Positions 1 to 6,647 of a stretch of DNA of 14,553 bases are shown piece by piece. The DNA lies in assembly GCA_002408385.1 (NCBI GenBank), contig DHSB01000202.1:36634-51186 (forward strand), in the 5' to 3' direction. The DNA comes from Myxococcales bacterium UBA5297 (lineage in GTDB: Bacteria; Myxococcota; Myxococcia; Myxococcales; UBA5297). The notes beneath the pieces are model-generated. The model ran no database searches, was not told the origin of the DNA, and was given only the letters and a program-made list of their open reading frames with translations. Both the position numbers and the translations under genes were made by a program. The first letter of the stretch is position 1, and each line of letters begins with the position of its first letter.

Positions 1-1
1 G

Positions 2-559
2 CTCGGCGGCGAGGGCCCGCTCGCCGTGCTCGACATCGGCGGCGGCTCGACCGAGCTGGTCCTCGGCTCGGGCGGCAAGGTCGACTTCGAGCACAGCTTC
101 GACATCGGCGCGGTGCGGCTGACCGAGCGCTTCGTGCATGCCGTTCCGCCGTCGCCCGAGGAGCAGGCGGCGCTGCAGCGATCCATCGACGAGACCCTCG
201 CCGAGGCGCCCTGCCCTCCGGCCGGCTTCCGGTTCGTGGGCGTCGCCGGGACGGTCACCACGGTGCTCGCGGTAAGCCGGGGCATCGAGCCCTACGACCC
301 GGCCCGGGTCCACCTGGCGGTGATGCCGCTCGCCGAGGTGCGCGCCGAGCGCGAGCGCTACTTCTCGCTCACCGTCGACGAGCTGCGCGGCCTTCCCGGC
401 ATGGAGCCCAAGCGCGCCGACGTCATCGCCGCGGGCGCGCTCATCCTCGAGCGGGCGATGGTGAGGCTGGGCGCGCCGGAGGTGGTCGTCAGCGATCGCG
501 GCATCCGCTGGGGCCTGCTCTACCAGCGCTTCGGCGCGGCCCTCGGAGGCGGCAGGTGA
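2..559 (+). CDS. Ppx/GppA-family exopolyphosphatase / pppGpp phosphatase, C-terminal part (5' end outside window)
   Basis: The frame is open from base 2 to the TGA at 557-559, giving 185 visible residues. No start is assigned because DIGGGSTEL (visible residues 11-19) is the mid-protein phosphate-binding motif of the ASKHA-fold Ppx/GppA family, so roughly 110-130 residues lie upstream. Other family motifs follow in order: VGVAGTVTT (79-87), GMEPKRADVI (133-142) and VSDRGIRWG near the end (163-171). The protein stops soon after that last motif, so it is the short form (about 300 residues) without the C-terminal HD-like domain of E. coli Ppx. The family hydrolyses inorganic polyphosphate or the pentaphosphate of pppGpp in the cytoplasm; the sequence does not decide between them. 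The stop overlaps the next gene's GTG start (GTGA at 556-559), so translational coupling with the transporter is likely. Confidence 0.93.
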   Translation, partial: LGGEGPLAVLDIGGGSTELVLGSGGKVDFEHSFDIGAVRLTERFVHAVPPSPEEQAALQRSIDETLAEAPCPPAGFRFVGVAGTVTTVLAVSRGIEPYDPARVHLAVMPLAEVRAERERYFSLTVDELRGLPGMEPKRADVIAAGALILERAMVRLGAPEVVVSDRGIRWGLLYQRFGAALGGGR

Positions 560-1881
560 GCGGCGACGGGGTGGGACTCGAAGCGCCGGGAGCAGCGCCC
601 CGTCGCTCGCTGCCGTTCGCCGCGCTGTCGGTCCTCACCGGCATCAACCTGCTCAACTACGCCGACCGCTACGTGCTCGCCGGCGCCCAGGAGCTCATCA
701 AGTCCGACCCCGGCCTCTCGGGGGGCCTGCGCGACGCGGCCGGACAGCTCACCGACGCGAGCCTGGGGACGCTCGCCGCGGCGTTCTTCGTCGTCTACAT
801 GGTCGCCTCGCCGTTCACCGGCTTTCTGGGCGACAGGTTCCCGCGCAAGTACCTCATCGCCGCCGGCGTGCTGCTCTGGAGCCTGGCCACCTTCGCCTCC
901 GGCCTGGCGACCAGCTTCACGACGCTGCTCCTCGCCCGCGCCTTCGTCGGCATCGGCGAGGCCGGCTACGCCGCGGCCTCCCCTTCGCTCATCGCCGACC
1001 TCTTCGACAAGGGCTGGCGCGGCAAGGCCGTCGGCATCTTCTACGTCGCCATCCCCGTCGGCTCGGCGCTCGGCTTCGCCGCCGGCGGGATGATCGGCGC
1101 GGCCTGGGGATGGCGCGCCTCCTTCTTCGTCGCCGGGCTCCCCGGGCTCGTGCTCGCCCTCGTCTCGCTGCTGCTTCGCGAACCCGAGCGCGGCGTCCAC
1201 GACGAGGCGAGCGAGGCGCAGGCCGCACTGCCCTCCCCGCGAGAGATCGCCGGACTGCTGCGCGCCAACCGCGGCTGGCGGGTGGCGACGGTCGGCATGA
1301 CGCTGATGACCTTTGCCGCCGGGGGCCTGGCGAGCTGGATGCCGAGCTTCCTCGTGCGTTTCGCCGAGCTGAGCCAAAGCGAGGCGGGCCTGCTCTTCGG
1401 CGGGATCACCGCGGTCGCCGGGCTGCTCGGGACCATCGTCGGCACCCTCGCCGGCGAGTGGGCGACCCGCCGCAGGCCCGACGGCTATCTCGTCGTGTCG
1501 GGCGTGAGCCTCGCCGCGGCCGCGCCGCTGCTCCTCGCCGTCGCCGCCCACCCCGGCCGCACCGCGACGCTGGTGCTCACCTTCGCCGCGCTCTTCCTGG
1601 TGATGCTCAACACGGGCCCGCTCAACACGGCGATCATCAACTCGGTCCCGGCGCGCATCCGCGCGACCGCGATGGCGACGACGATCTTCGTCATCCACCT
1701 CTTCGGCGACGCCATCTCGCCCACGCTCATCGGCATGGTCTCCGACTGGTCGGGGAGCCTCGCGGTCGCCGTCGCTGCCTGCGCGCTGCCGCTTCTGGCC
1801 GGGGGGCTGGTGCTCAGCTTCGGCGGGCGGAGCCGAGCGCAGGTGGCCACCGACGTCGGCATCGGCGCGGCGAGATCGTGA
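556..1881 (+). CDS. Spinster-like MFS transporter
   Basis: A 441-residue inner-membrane protein with alternating hydrophobic segments consistent with 12 helices. The N-terminal helix carries NYADRY (34-39), which matches the N-Y-x-D-R-Y/F signature of the Spinster (Spns) branch of the major facilitator superfamily. MFS motif A follows as GFLGDRFPRK (89-98), then GIGEAG (132-137) and FYVAIPVGSALG (162-173), both Spinster-like. Eukaryotic Spns proteins export lysophospholipids or sphingosine-1-phosphate; substrates of bacterial relatives are mostly unknown, so none is assigned. The GTG start at 556 overlaps the phosphatase stop; it is chosen because the next conserved residues follow after a normal short cytoplasmic leader (about 20 residues). 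Coupling to the phosphatase gene is seen; any functional link is unproven. Confidence 0.9.
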   Translation: MSGDGVGLEAPGAAPRRSLPFAALSVLTGINLLNYADRYVLAGAQELIKSDPGLSGGLRDAAGQLTDASLGTLAAAFFVVYMVASPFTGFLGDRFPRKYLIAAGVLLWSLATFASGLATSFTTLLLARAFVGIGEAGYAAASPSLIADLFDKGWRGKAVGIFYVAIPVGSALGFAAGGMIGAAWGWRASFFVAGLPGLVLALVSLLLREPERGVHDEASEAQAALPSPREIAGLLRANRGWRVATVGMTLMTFAAGGLASWMPSFLVRFAELSQSEAGLLFGGITAVAGLLGTIVGTLAGEWATRRRPDGYLVVSGVSLAAAAPLLLAVAAHPGRTATLVLTFAALFLVMLNTGPLNTAIINSVPARIRATAMATTIFVIHLFGDAISPTLIGMVSDWSGSLAVAVAACALPLLAGGLVLSFGGRSRAQVATDVGIGAARS

Positions 1882-1957
1882 GCCGGAGCCAGGCTCGGTC
1901 AGGTTCCACACCTCGTGGATCGACAAGACAAGCCCGCCTTGTGGCCGCAGGTGACCC

Positions 1958-1985
1958 GCCGGCCCCGCGCTCTTTGCGCTCCGGC
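1958..1985 (+). repeat. Composite inverted repeat downstream of the transporter gene
   Basis: GCCGG (1958-1962) pairs with CCGGC (1981-1985), and inside it GCGC (1967-1970) pairs with GCGC (1976-1979) around the loop TCTTT. The two stems are separated by an unequal internal loop (CCCC against T). It lies 77 bases after the MFS stop and could help end that transcript, but there is no following T-tract. Confidence 0.35.
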
Positions 1986-2002
1986 GCCGCCGCGGGACCT
2001 GC

Positions 2003-2035
2003 GACTCGACCGGGCGAGGCTCCTTTGGTCGAGTC
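2003..2035 (+). repeat. Perfect 9-bp inverted repeat
   Basis: GACTCGACC at 2003-2011 is the exact reverse complement of GGTCGAGTC at 2027-2035, with a 15-base loop. No poly-T follows, so it is recorded as an inverted repeat; a terminator, RNA-processing or protein-binding role is possible. Confidence 0.5.
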
Positions 2036-2483
2036 ACGAGTGGCTGGCAACGTGCCTCCCCGCTTCTAGGGGGTCAGAGTTCGTGCGGCGGCCGTAGCGT
2101 GGCAATGCATCTCTGCGAAATCTCTAGGAGAGACAGGTCGCCCCCTGCCCCAGTCGGTTTTGGGAATCGGACACCGAGATGGCCTTCCGGCGGGGCCTCG
2201 ACTCCGAGGCTCCCGCACTGGTCGCCTCCACGCTCGGCCTGGCCGGTGGCCGGCGGCTCGGCCCAATTCCGCCCGAAGAGCTTCGCAGGAAGTCTGGGGC
2301 TTCCGAGCGACCGAGCTCCTTCGGCTTTTCACAAGGGCCCGCGAGCGCGCCAACTACCAACCCCATGCAAAGCCCTTGATTCATCACCGCCGACCAAAGG
2401 ACCGGTAACGCGCTCGGGATGGCCGGTTGCGCCCACGTTGTTCTGGACAGGGGCGGGATGAAGCTCCGGGAGCGCACTTTCAA

Positions 2484-2513
2484 TTGCCCTGCCGATCCCT
2501 GACCGAATACGAT
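2484..2513 (+). promoter_or_regulatory. Candidate sigma70-type promoter for gdx
   Basis: TTGCCC at 2484-2489 resembles a -35 box and TACGAT at 2508-2513 resembles a -10 box, with an 18-bp spacer. Transcription would begin near 2520, about a dozen bases before the riboswitch-like aptamer, which is a sensible layout. The boxes are not perfect and no transcript data exist here. Confidence 0.45.
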
Positions 2514-2532
2514 TCCCCTGCTCATTTCGAGC

Positions 2533-2570
2533 CCTGACGAGGCCGACCCGTACCAGGCAGGAACGACGGG
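2533..2570 (+). promoter_or_regulatory. Guanidine-III (ykkC-III) riboswitch aptamer upstream of gdx
   Basis: The conserved core of this small pseudoknotted class is visible in order: GACGAGG (2536-2542), CCGTACC (2548-2554), CAGGA (2558-2562) and GACGG (2565-2569). Two helices form with the class topology. P1 is CCTG (2533-2536) with CAGG (2554-2557). P2 is CCCGT (2547-2551) with ACGGG (2566-2570). Compared with the Thermobifida fusca aptamer as I remember it, both helices change sequence but keep pairing (CCGG/CCGG there, CCTG/CAGG here; GCCGU/ACGGC there, CCCGT/ACGGG here), and the ACC turn between P2 and P1 keeps its spacing. The element ends 19 bases before the start codon of a guanidinium exporter, the expected target. 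Known members act mainly at translation: guanidine binding frees the RBS. The assignment is from memory, without a covariance-model search. Confidence 0.85.
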
Positions 2571-2572
2571 CC

Positions 2573-2589
2573 GTGGAGGAGGTTTCCAC
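2573..2589 (+). promoter_or_regulatory. Shine-Dalgarno of gdx displayed in a hairpin loop
   Basis: GTGGA (2573-2577) pairs with TCCAC (2585-2589); the loop GGAGGTT (2578-2584) holds a strong GGAGG ribosome-binding site, 7 bases from the ATG at 2590. The hairpin begins two bases after the aptamer's last pair, so it is a plausible expression platform. Whether it exposes or hides the site, and what competes with it, cannot be seen directly. Confidence 0.55.
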
Positions 2590-2910
2590 ATGGCCTGGCT
2601 CGTCCTGGTAGTCGCAGGAGCTCTCGAAGTCGTCTGGTCGCTCGGGCTCAAGTACTCGCACGGATTCACGAAGCCGGTGCCGAGCATCATCACCGGCGCC
2701 GCCATTGTCGCGAGCATGGTCTTGCTCGCGCGGGCGGCGCGTACACTGCCAATCGGCACCGCGTATGCGGTCTGGGTCGGCATCGGCGCGGTCGGCGCCA
2801 CCATCGGTGGAATCGTTCTCTTTGAAGAGCCGATATCGCCGCTGCGCTTGGCCTTCGCCGCACTCCTCGTCGCCTCCATCGTCGGCCTGAAGCTGACCTC
2901 CTCCGCATAG
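2590..2910 (+). CDS. gdx: Guanidinium exporter of the SMR family (Gdx, formerly SugE)
   Basis: A 106-residue, four-helix inner-membrane protein of normal SMR length. It works as an antiparallel homodimer that exchanges guanidinium for protons. The residues lining the site in characterised Gdx proteins are at the canonical positions: E13 (central proton/substrate carboxylate), W16, S42, Y59 and W62. The segment [14 protein letters not shown] (56-69) and the ending IVGLKLTS are typical of Gdx rather than of the drug exporter EmrE. The ATG at 2590 is supported by GGAGG 7 bases upstream. It stands alone, preceded by its own promoter and a guanidine-III-like riboswitch, and ends convergently toward tamA. 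Codon use is less GC-biased than in neighbours (ATA, ACA, GTT, TTT, GAA, GGA occur), which with the lower-GC upstream DNA suggests acquisition by transfer (inference). Confidence 0.95.
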   Translation: MAWLVLVVAGALEVVWSLGLKYSHGFTKPVPSIITGAAIVASMVLLARAARTLPIGTAYAVWVGIGAVGATIGGIVLFEEPISPLRLAFAALLVASIVGLKLTSSA

Positions 2911-2919
2911 ATGGGCACA

Positions 2920-2969
2920 GAGGTGTCATGCCGAGCGCCTTATCGGAGTAGGCGCAACGAAGGCACCTC
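2920..2969. repeat. REP-like palindromic element after gdx
   Basis: GAGGTGTC (2920-2927) pairs with GGCACCTC (2962-2969) as an 8-bp stem with one G-T pair, and inside it GCGCC (2935-2939) pairs with GGCGC (2951-2955) around an 11-base loop. The core (GTCATGCCGAGCG ... CGAAGGCACCTC) resembles a short palindromic element dispersed in intergenic regions of many bacterial genomes. It starts 9 bases after the gdx stop and may act as a transcript end for gdx. Confidence 0.55.
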
Positions 2970-3011
2970 AGGGTTCCCCCTTCGGGCCAAGACAGTCGGC
3001 GTGGGCGGGCA

Positions 3012-3050
3012 CGAATCGCCCAACGGGGGGGAGCGCCCTTGAGCGATTCG
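3012..3050. repeat. Perfect 8-bp inverted repeat in the convergent intergenic region
   Basis: CGAATCGC (3012-3019) is the reverse complement of GCGATTCG (3043-3050), with a G-rich 23-base loop that could form a small inner GGG/CCC stem. A T-rich stretch (TTTTCTT) occurs only at 3074-3080, so it is not a classical intrinsic terminator. Confidence 0.4.
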
Positions 3051-3098
3051 ATGAGACCAAACGCAAACAACTGGTTTTCTTAGCCTTGCATGGAGCCG

Positions 3099-3460
3099 AT
3101 TGTCGCCGCGGCAGCAACGGTTGTCGCCGCGACAGCAACGGTTGTCGCCGCGACAGCAACGGTTGAAGCCGCGGGCAGCAACGGTTGAAGCCCCGGGCAG
3201 CAAGGGTTGAAGCCGGCGCAGCAACGGTCGAAGCCCCGGGCAGCAAGGGTCGAAGCCCCGGACAGCAAGGGTCGAAGCCCCGGACAGCAAGGGTCGAAGC
3301 CCCGGGCAGCAAGGGTCGAAGCACCGGGCAGCAACGGTCGAAGCACCGGGTAGCAGCGGTCGAAGCACCGGGCGGCACGGGTCGAAGCACCGGGCGGCAC
3401 GGGTCGAAGCACCGGGCGGCACGGGTCGAAGCACCGGGCGGCAACGGTCGATGCACGGGC
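3099..3460. repeat. 22-bp minisatellite (about 16 tandem units)
   Basis: Units starting with C(A/G)GCA begin at 3112, 3133, 3154, 3176, 3198, 3219, 3241, 3263, 3285, 3307, 3329, 3351, 3373, 3395, 3417 and 3439. The period is 21-22 bp. A partial unit precedes at 3099-3111. The array changes type from left to right: TTGTCGCCGCG units first, TCGAAGCCCC units in the middle, TCGAAGCACC units at the right. The units at 3241 and 3263 are identical, and those at 3373, 3395 and 3417 are identical, which points to recent local duplication. Since 22 is not a multiple of 3, the array reads through every minus frame without stops but encodes no plausible protein. It lies between the convergent 3' ends of gdx and tamA. 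Confidence 0.93.
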
Positions 3461-3493
3461 TTGCAGCACCGAGCGTGCGCTCGATTTCTGGAC

Positions 3494-3514
3494 GGGCGGA
3501 TTGGCGGTACGCCC
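3494..3514 (-). terminator. Weak candidate terminator hairpin after tamA
   Basis: GGGCG (3494-3498) pairs with CGCCC (3510-3514); alternatively GGCG (3503-3506) pairs with CGCC (3510-3513) around GTA. On the minus strand it begins 16 bases after the tamA stop. No T-run follows in that direction, so factor-dependent termination is as likely. Confidence 0.25.
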
Positions 3515-3530
3515 AGCCAGCCCGGCCTCT

Positions 3531-6500
3531 TCAGAACAACCCGATGCTGAAGTGCGGCACGAACTGGCTCTCATTGAGCAACAGGTCGGGGACCAGGTTC
3601 ACGCCCAGGTCGAGCGCGGCGGGCCCGATGGGCGTAATCGCGCGCAGGCCGACGCCGGCGCTGTAGCGCAGCTTGATCGGGTCGAACCTCGTCTGGTCGA
3701 GCCACAGGTTGCCGGCGTCGACGAACAGCGCGGTCTCGAGGTCACCGGTCAGCGGGATGCGCAACTCCGCGCGCGCCAGGGTGAACAGCTCGCCGCCTTC
3801 GCTGGTGAGCTGGCCGTTGCTGCCCAGCATCGTCGCCGCCGTGCTGCAGCCGGTCTTGCTCAGCACCGCGTTGCACTGGCGCACCTGCTCGCGCAGCAGC
3901 TCCCGGCTGTCCTCGGGCAGCAGCGCGTCGTCGAAGAAGCCGCGCATCGTCCCTGAGCCGCCCATGAAGAAGCGCTTGGGGGCGATGGTTCGCGAGGTGC
4001 CCTCCGGGTCCAGCGGATAGATCTTGCCGCCGCTCACAGAGAGCGCGAGCACGCTGCGGCCCCACATCGGCACGTACGCGTTGGCCTGGCCGCTCGCCTT
4101 CATGAAGAAGAAGTCGCTCAGCCTCTCGTCCCGAATCCCGAGCGACTGCACGAGCTCGACCGAGCCACTGATCATCAGGCCGCGGCGCGGGTTGACCGGG
4201 TCGTCGCGGAGGTCCAAGCGCACGCTCGGACGCAGCGAGTGCAGCCAGCCCTTCTCGTTGCGCAGCCGGTCGCGGTCGACCTTGGAGAGCAGGAGGCTCG
4301 TCTCGGCGGTGCGCGCCAAGTCCGCGTTCTCGACCTCGTACTGCAGGCTCGCCGAGAAGGGACCGGTGGTGACCACGTCGATGCCGGCGATGGCCGCCCA
4401 GCGCTCGAAGTTGTACGAGGGCCGAATCACCCGCTCGTGGACGAGGTCGAGGCGCAGTCCCGCCTCGGTCGGCAGCAGCCAGAGCAGCCGCGGGTACTGC
4501 ACCCCGATGTTGATGCGCCGGCCGAGCGCGTCGAGGCCGTCCTGCGCCCGGCGCACGTCGGGCAGGAGGCTGGTCTTGAACCAGTTGAGCTTGCCGCGCG
4601 CTTGGAGCTGCAGCGCCTGCCCGAAGATGTTGATGCGCCCGTACTCGAAGAACGAGCGCGTCCCCTCGACCATCGAGTAGCCGGCGCCCCAGGTGATGTA
4701 CTGCCTGCGGCGCTCCTCGACGGTGACGTAGAGGTCCTTGACCTCTTCGACGACGTCGGGGGCGTCGATGCGGATGGCCACGGTGTTGAAGATGCCGAGC
4801 CGGATGAGGTTGCGCTGGCTCTGCGCGACCAGCTCGGGGTCGAGGATCTCGTCCTCGTCGAGCGCCAGCGCGCCGCGCACCACGGCCTCGTCGGTGCGCT
4901 CGATTCCCTGGACCAGGATCCGCCCGACGCGCACCTTCGGCCCCGCCTTGACCTCGAAATCGACTCGCGCCGCGGTGCGCTCCGGCGAGAAGGCCACCCG
5001 CTCCTCGACCCGAGCGAAGAGGTGGCCCTGCTGACCGAGCGTCCGTTGAATCGCGAGCCTCGACTCCTCCACGTGCTGGGCGTTGAGCGGCCTGCCCTTC
5101 CTCGTCGTGACGCTGCTGGCGAGCCGCCGGGCGAGGGCCGACGGCGCGCCCGGGAAGCCGACCTCGGAGACGATGGTTTGAGGCCCCTCCTTTATCCGCA
5201 GCGTCAGGCGCGCCTCACGCGTCTTCTCGTCGCGCTCGACGACCGGCATCTCCACCACCGCATCGAGGAAGCCGTCGGTGCGGTACCGGTCGACGATCCG
5301 CAGGGTCGCCCGCTTGTAGGCCGGCTCGTAGTAGACCTCGGTCGGATTGACCGCGTAGCGCGGCGGGCGCGTCGAGCCCGCCGGTCCGTTGATGACGTGG
5401 CTGCCGTCGGCCGCCCGCTCGCTCTCGTCGACGGGGGAGGCCTCGCGCAGCGTCTCGACGACCTGTTCGAGCAGCAGCTCGTCGGTGAAGTGGCGGTTCC
5501 CCTCGAACTCGAGCTGCCGGACACGCAGCGGCTCGCCCTCCTGGATCTCGAAGGTGACGAAGGAGCGCTGGCGATCGCTCGAGCGGACATCGCGCGCGGC
5601 GACCCGCACGTCGGCAAAGCCCATCAGCCGGTAGTGCGCGGCGACCCGCTGCTCGAGGTGGGCGATGAGCGCGCTGTCGAGCGGCTCCTCGCCCGCGTAG
5701 GCGAGCGCGCGGGAGAGCGCGTCGGTCGTCAGCGCGCGGTTGCCGCGAAAGCGAAACTCGACCGACGGCCCCGCGTTGACGAGGAGCTGCACGACGGCCT
5801 TGCCGTCGACGAAGACGATCTCGGGCGGCCCGAACCGCGCGCGAAAGTGCCGCTTCGCCAGGTAGAGCGCCCGCAGCGCTTCGAGGCCGCGCTCGAGGGC
5901 CGCGTAGTCGAGCACCGAGCCGGGGCCTAGCCCGAGGGTCGAGAGGATGACCGCTATCGGGAGCTGCGGATCGCCGGCGACGGTGACCGAACCGATGCGC
6001 GTCGGCTCACCCTCGACGATGGTGAAGGTGAGGACGCTCTCTCCGGCCGCTCCCTGCTCGAGCGCCGAGGTGATCTTCGCCTCGCCATAGCCGACGCGCC
6101 GGTAGGTCGCCTCGAGCTGCGAGACCAGCCGCTCGACGAACTCCGGGTAGTACTCGGGGCGCCCGTCGCCGAGCCCGAGCGCCTTGCGAAGCGCGAGGGT
6201 GCTGACGACGCGGTTGCCGACCAGCTCGATCTTGTCGACGTAGGTGCGCGTCGAGGCCTCGAGGACGATGGCCACGCTGCCGTCCTCCCCCTCGCTCTTG
6301 AAGACCGCGATGTCCGCGAAGCGGCCGGTGGCGAAGAGCCGCTCGATCGATCGGCGCACCTCGCGCTTGGAGAGCGGCGAGTCCTTGCGGATAGCCACCA
6401 GCTCCGCGAGGCCCGCCGGATCGGTGCCGGGCGGCAGGTGCAGCTCGACCGAAGAGACGATGGGCGGAGGCTCGGCCAGCGCTTCGACCACCTCGGTCTG

Positions 6501-6647
6501 GGCTCCGGCCTCTCGTGCCGGGGCGCCGATTTGGGTGTCGGCCCCTGCCCCCTCGGCTCCGGGCGCACCCCTCGCCGCCGCGCCCGCCCACGAAGCGTGG
6601 AGGGCGACCAGAGAAGCGGCCAGAAGGCTGGTCAGTCGAGCTCCCAC
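3531..6647 (-). CDS. tamA: Omp85-family outer-membrane protein, TamA/BamA-like, with seven predicted POTRA domains
   Basis: An outer-membrane beta-barrel protein that would dock TamB and insert or assemble outer-membrane components. The GTG at 6647 is chosen because it gives a standard signal peptide at once (hydrophobic LTSLLAASLVALHASWAG); an upstream GTG at 6707 would add 20 residues inside tamB. Neither has a clear SD. The mature N-terminus reads as seven consecutive POTRA units (about 63-137, 138-218, 220-297, 298-377, 378-493, 494-574, 576-648), the fifth with a polar insertion. A roughly 390-residue 16-strand-type barrel follows. It holds the MRGF motif of loop 6 (901-904), FVDAGN (976-981) and a terminal Phe. 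The only two cysteines (925 and 934) lie just after MRGF in a loop insertion, probably a disulfide at the cell surface. TamA normally has three POTRAs and BamA five, so the symbol rests on pairing with tamB; a BamA paralogue is the alternative. Confidence 0.92.
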   Translation of the reverse strand: MGARLTSLLAASLVALHASWAGAAARGAPGAEGAGADTQIGAPAREAGAQTEVVEALAEPPPIVSSVELHLPPGTDPAGLAELVAIRKDSPLSKREVRRSIERLFATGRFADIAVFKSEGEDGSVAIVLEASTRTYVDKIELVGNRVVSTLALRKALGLGDGRPEYYPEFVERLVSQLEATYRRVGYGEAKITSALEQGAAGESVLTFTIVEGEPTRIGSVTVAGDPQLPIAVILSTLGLGPGSVLDYAALERGLEALRALYLAKRHFRARFGPPEIVFVDGKAVVQLLVNAGPSVEFRFRGNRALTTDALSRALAYAGEEPLDSALIAHLEQRVAAHYRLMGFADVRVAARDVRSSDRQRSFVTFEIQEGEPLRVRQLEFEGNRHFTDELLLEQVVETLREASPVDESERAADGSHVINGPAGSTRPPRYAVNPTEVYYEPAYKRATLRIVDRYRTDGFLDAVVEMPVVERDEKTREARLTLRIKEGPQTIVSEVGFPGAPSALARRLASSVTTRKGRPLNAQHVEESRLAIQRTLGQQGHLFARVEERVAFSPERTAARVDFEVKAGPKVRVGRILVQGIERTDEAVVRGALALDEDEILDPELVAQSQRNLIRLGIFNTVAIRIDAPDVVEEVKDLYVTVEERRRQYITWGAGYSMVEGTRSFFEYGRINIFGQALQLQARGKLNWFKTSLLPDVRRAQDGLDALGRRINIGVQYPRLLWLLPTEAGLRLDLVHERVIRPSYNFERWAAIAGIDVVTTGPFSASLQYEVENADLARTAETSLLLSKVDRDRLRNEKGWLHSLRPSVRLDLRDDPVNPRRGLMISGSVELVQSLGIRDERLSDFFFMKASGQANAYVPMWGRSVLALSVSGGKIYPLDPEGTSRTIAPKRFFMGGSGTMRGFFDDALLPEDSRELLREQVRQCNAVLSKTGCSTAATMLGSNGQLTSEGGELFTLARAELRIPLTGDLETALFVDAGNLWLDQTRFDPIKLRYSAGVGLRAITPIGPAALDLGVNLVPDLLLNESQFVPHFSIGLF

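Larger units (their letters stand above)
1882..2483. other. Gene-free intergenic region with short hairpins
   Basis: About 600 bases with no reading frame that shows family motifs, a plausible RBS or GC-rich third positions. From about 2100 onward the GC content falls by eye to roughly 55-60%, below the flanking genes. Short inverted repeats are scattered through it: 1928-1942 (ACAAG/CTTGT), 1958-1985, 2003-2035, 2058-2073 (CCCC/GGGG), 2121-2133 (TCTCT/AGAGA) and 2288-2304 (GGAAG/CTTCC). None is followed by a T-run. It may hold the end of the transporter transcript and an unidentified non-coding or degenerate element. Confidence 0.6.

Noticed and set aside
520..2037. Minus-strand 505-codon frame opposite the MFS transporter
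   Set aside because: Shadow of a well-supported gene; composition is Arg/Gly/Glu-rich with no motifs, and it also covers the phosphatase end.
2036..2100. tRNA-like sequence near GGTCAGAGTTCG
   Set aside because: No cloverleaf, acceptor stem or proper T-loop consensus can be formed around it.
2099..2461. Possible small genes on either strand upstream of gdx (120 codons plus, up to 264 codons minus)
   Set aside because: No RBS, no GC3 pattern and no family similarity that I recognise; the minus frame also runs through the antisense of gdx.
2531..2572. Guanidine-I or guanidine-II riboswitch instead of guanidine-III
   Set aside because: The two ACGA tetranucleotides suggest guanidine-II hairpins, but neither is closed by a stem directly flanking it, and the guanidine-I core is absent. 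The pseudoknot pairing fits guanidine-III.
3099..3460. CRISPR array
   Set aside because: Units are contiguous 21-22 bp repeats without unique spacers, and no cas gene is present.
2940..3574. Three overlapping minus-strand frames of 162-164 codons across the minisatellite
   Set aside because: All three frames are open only because the 22-bp unit contains no stop and shifts frame each time; the peptides are the same repeat in different phases and have no supported start.
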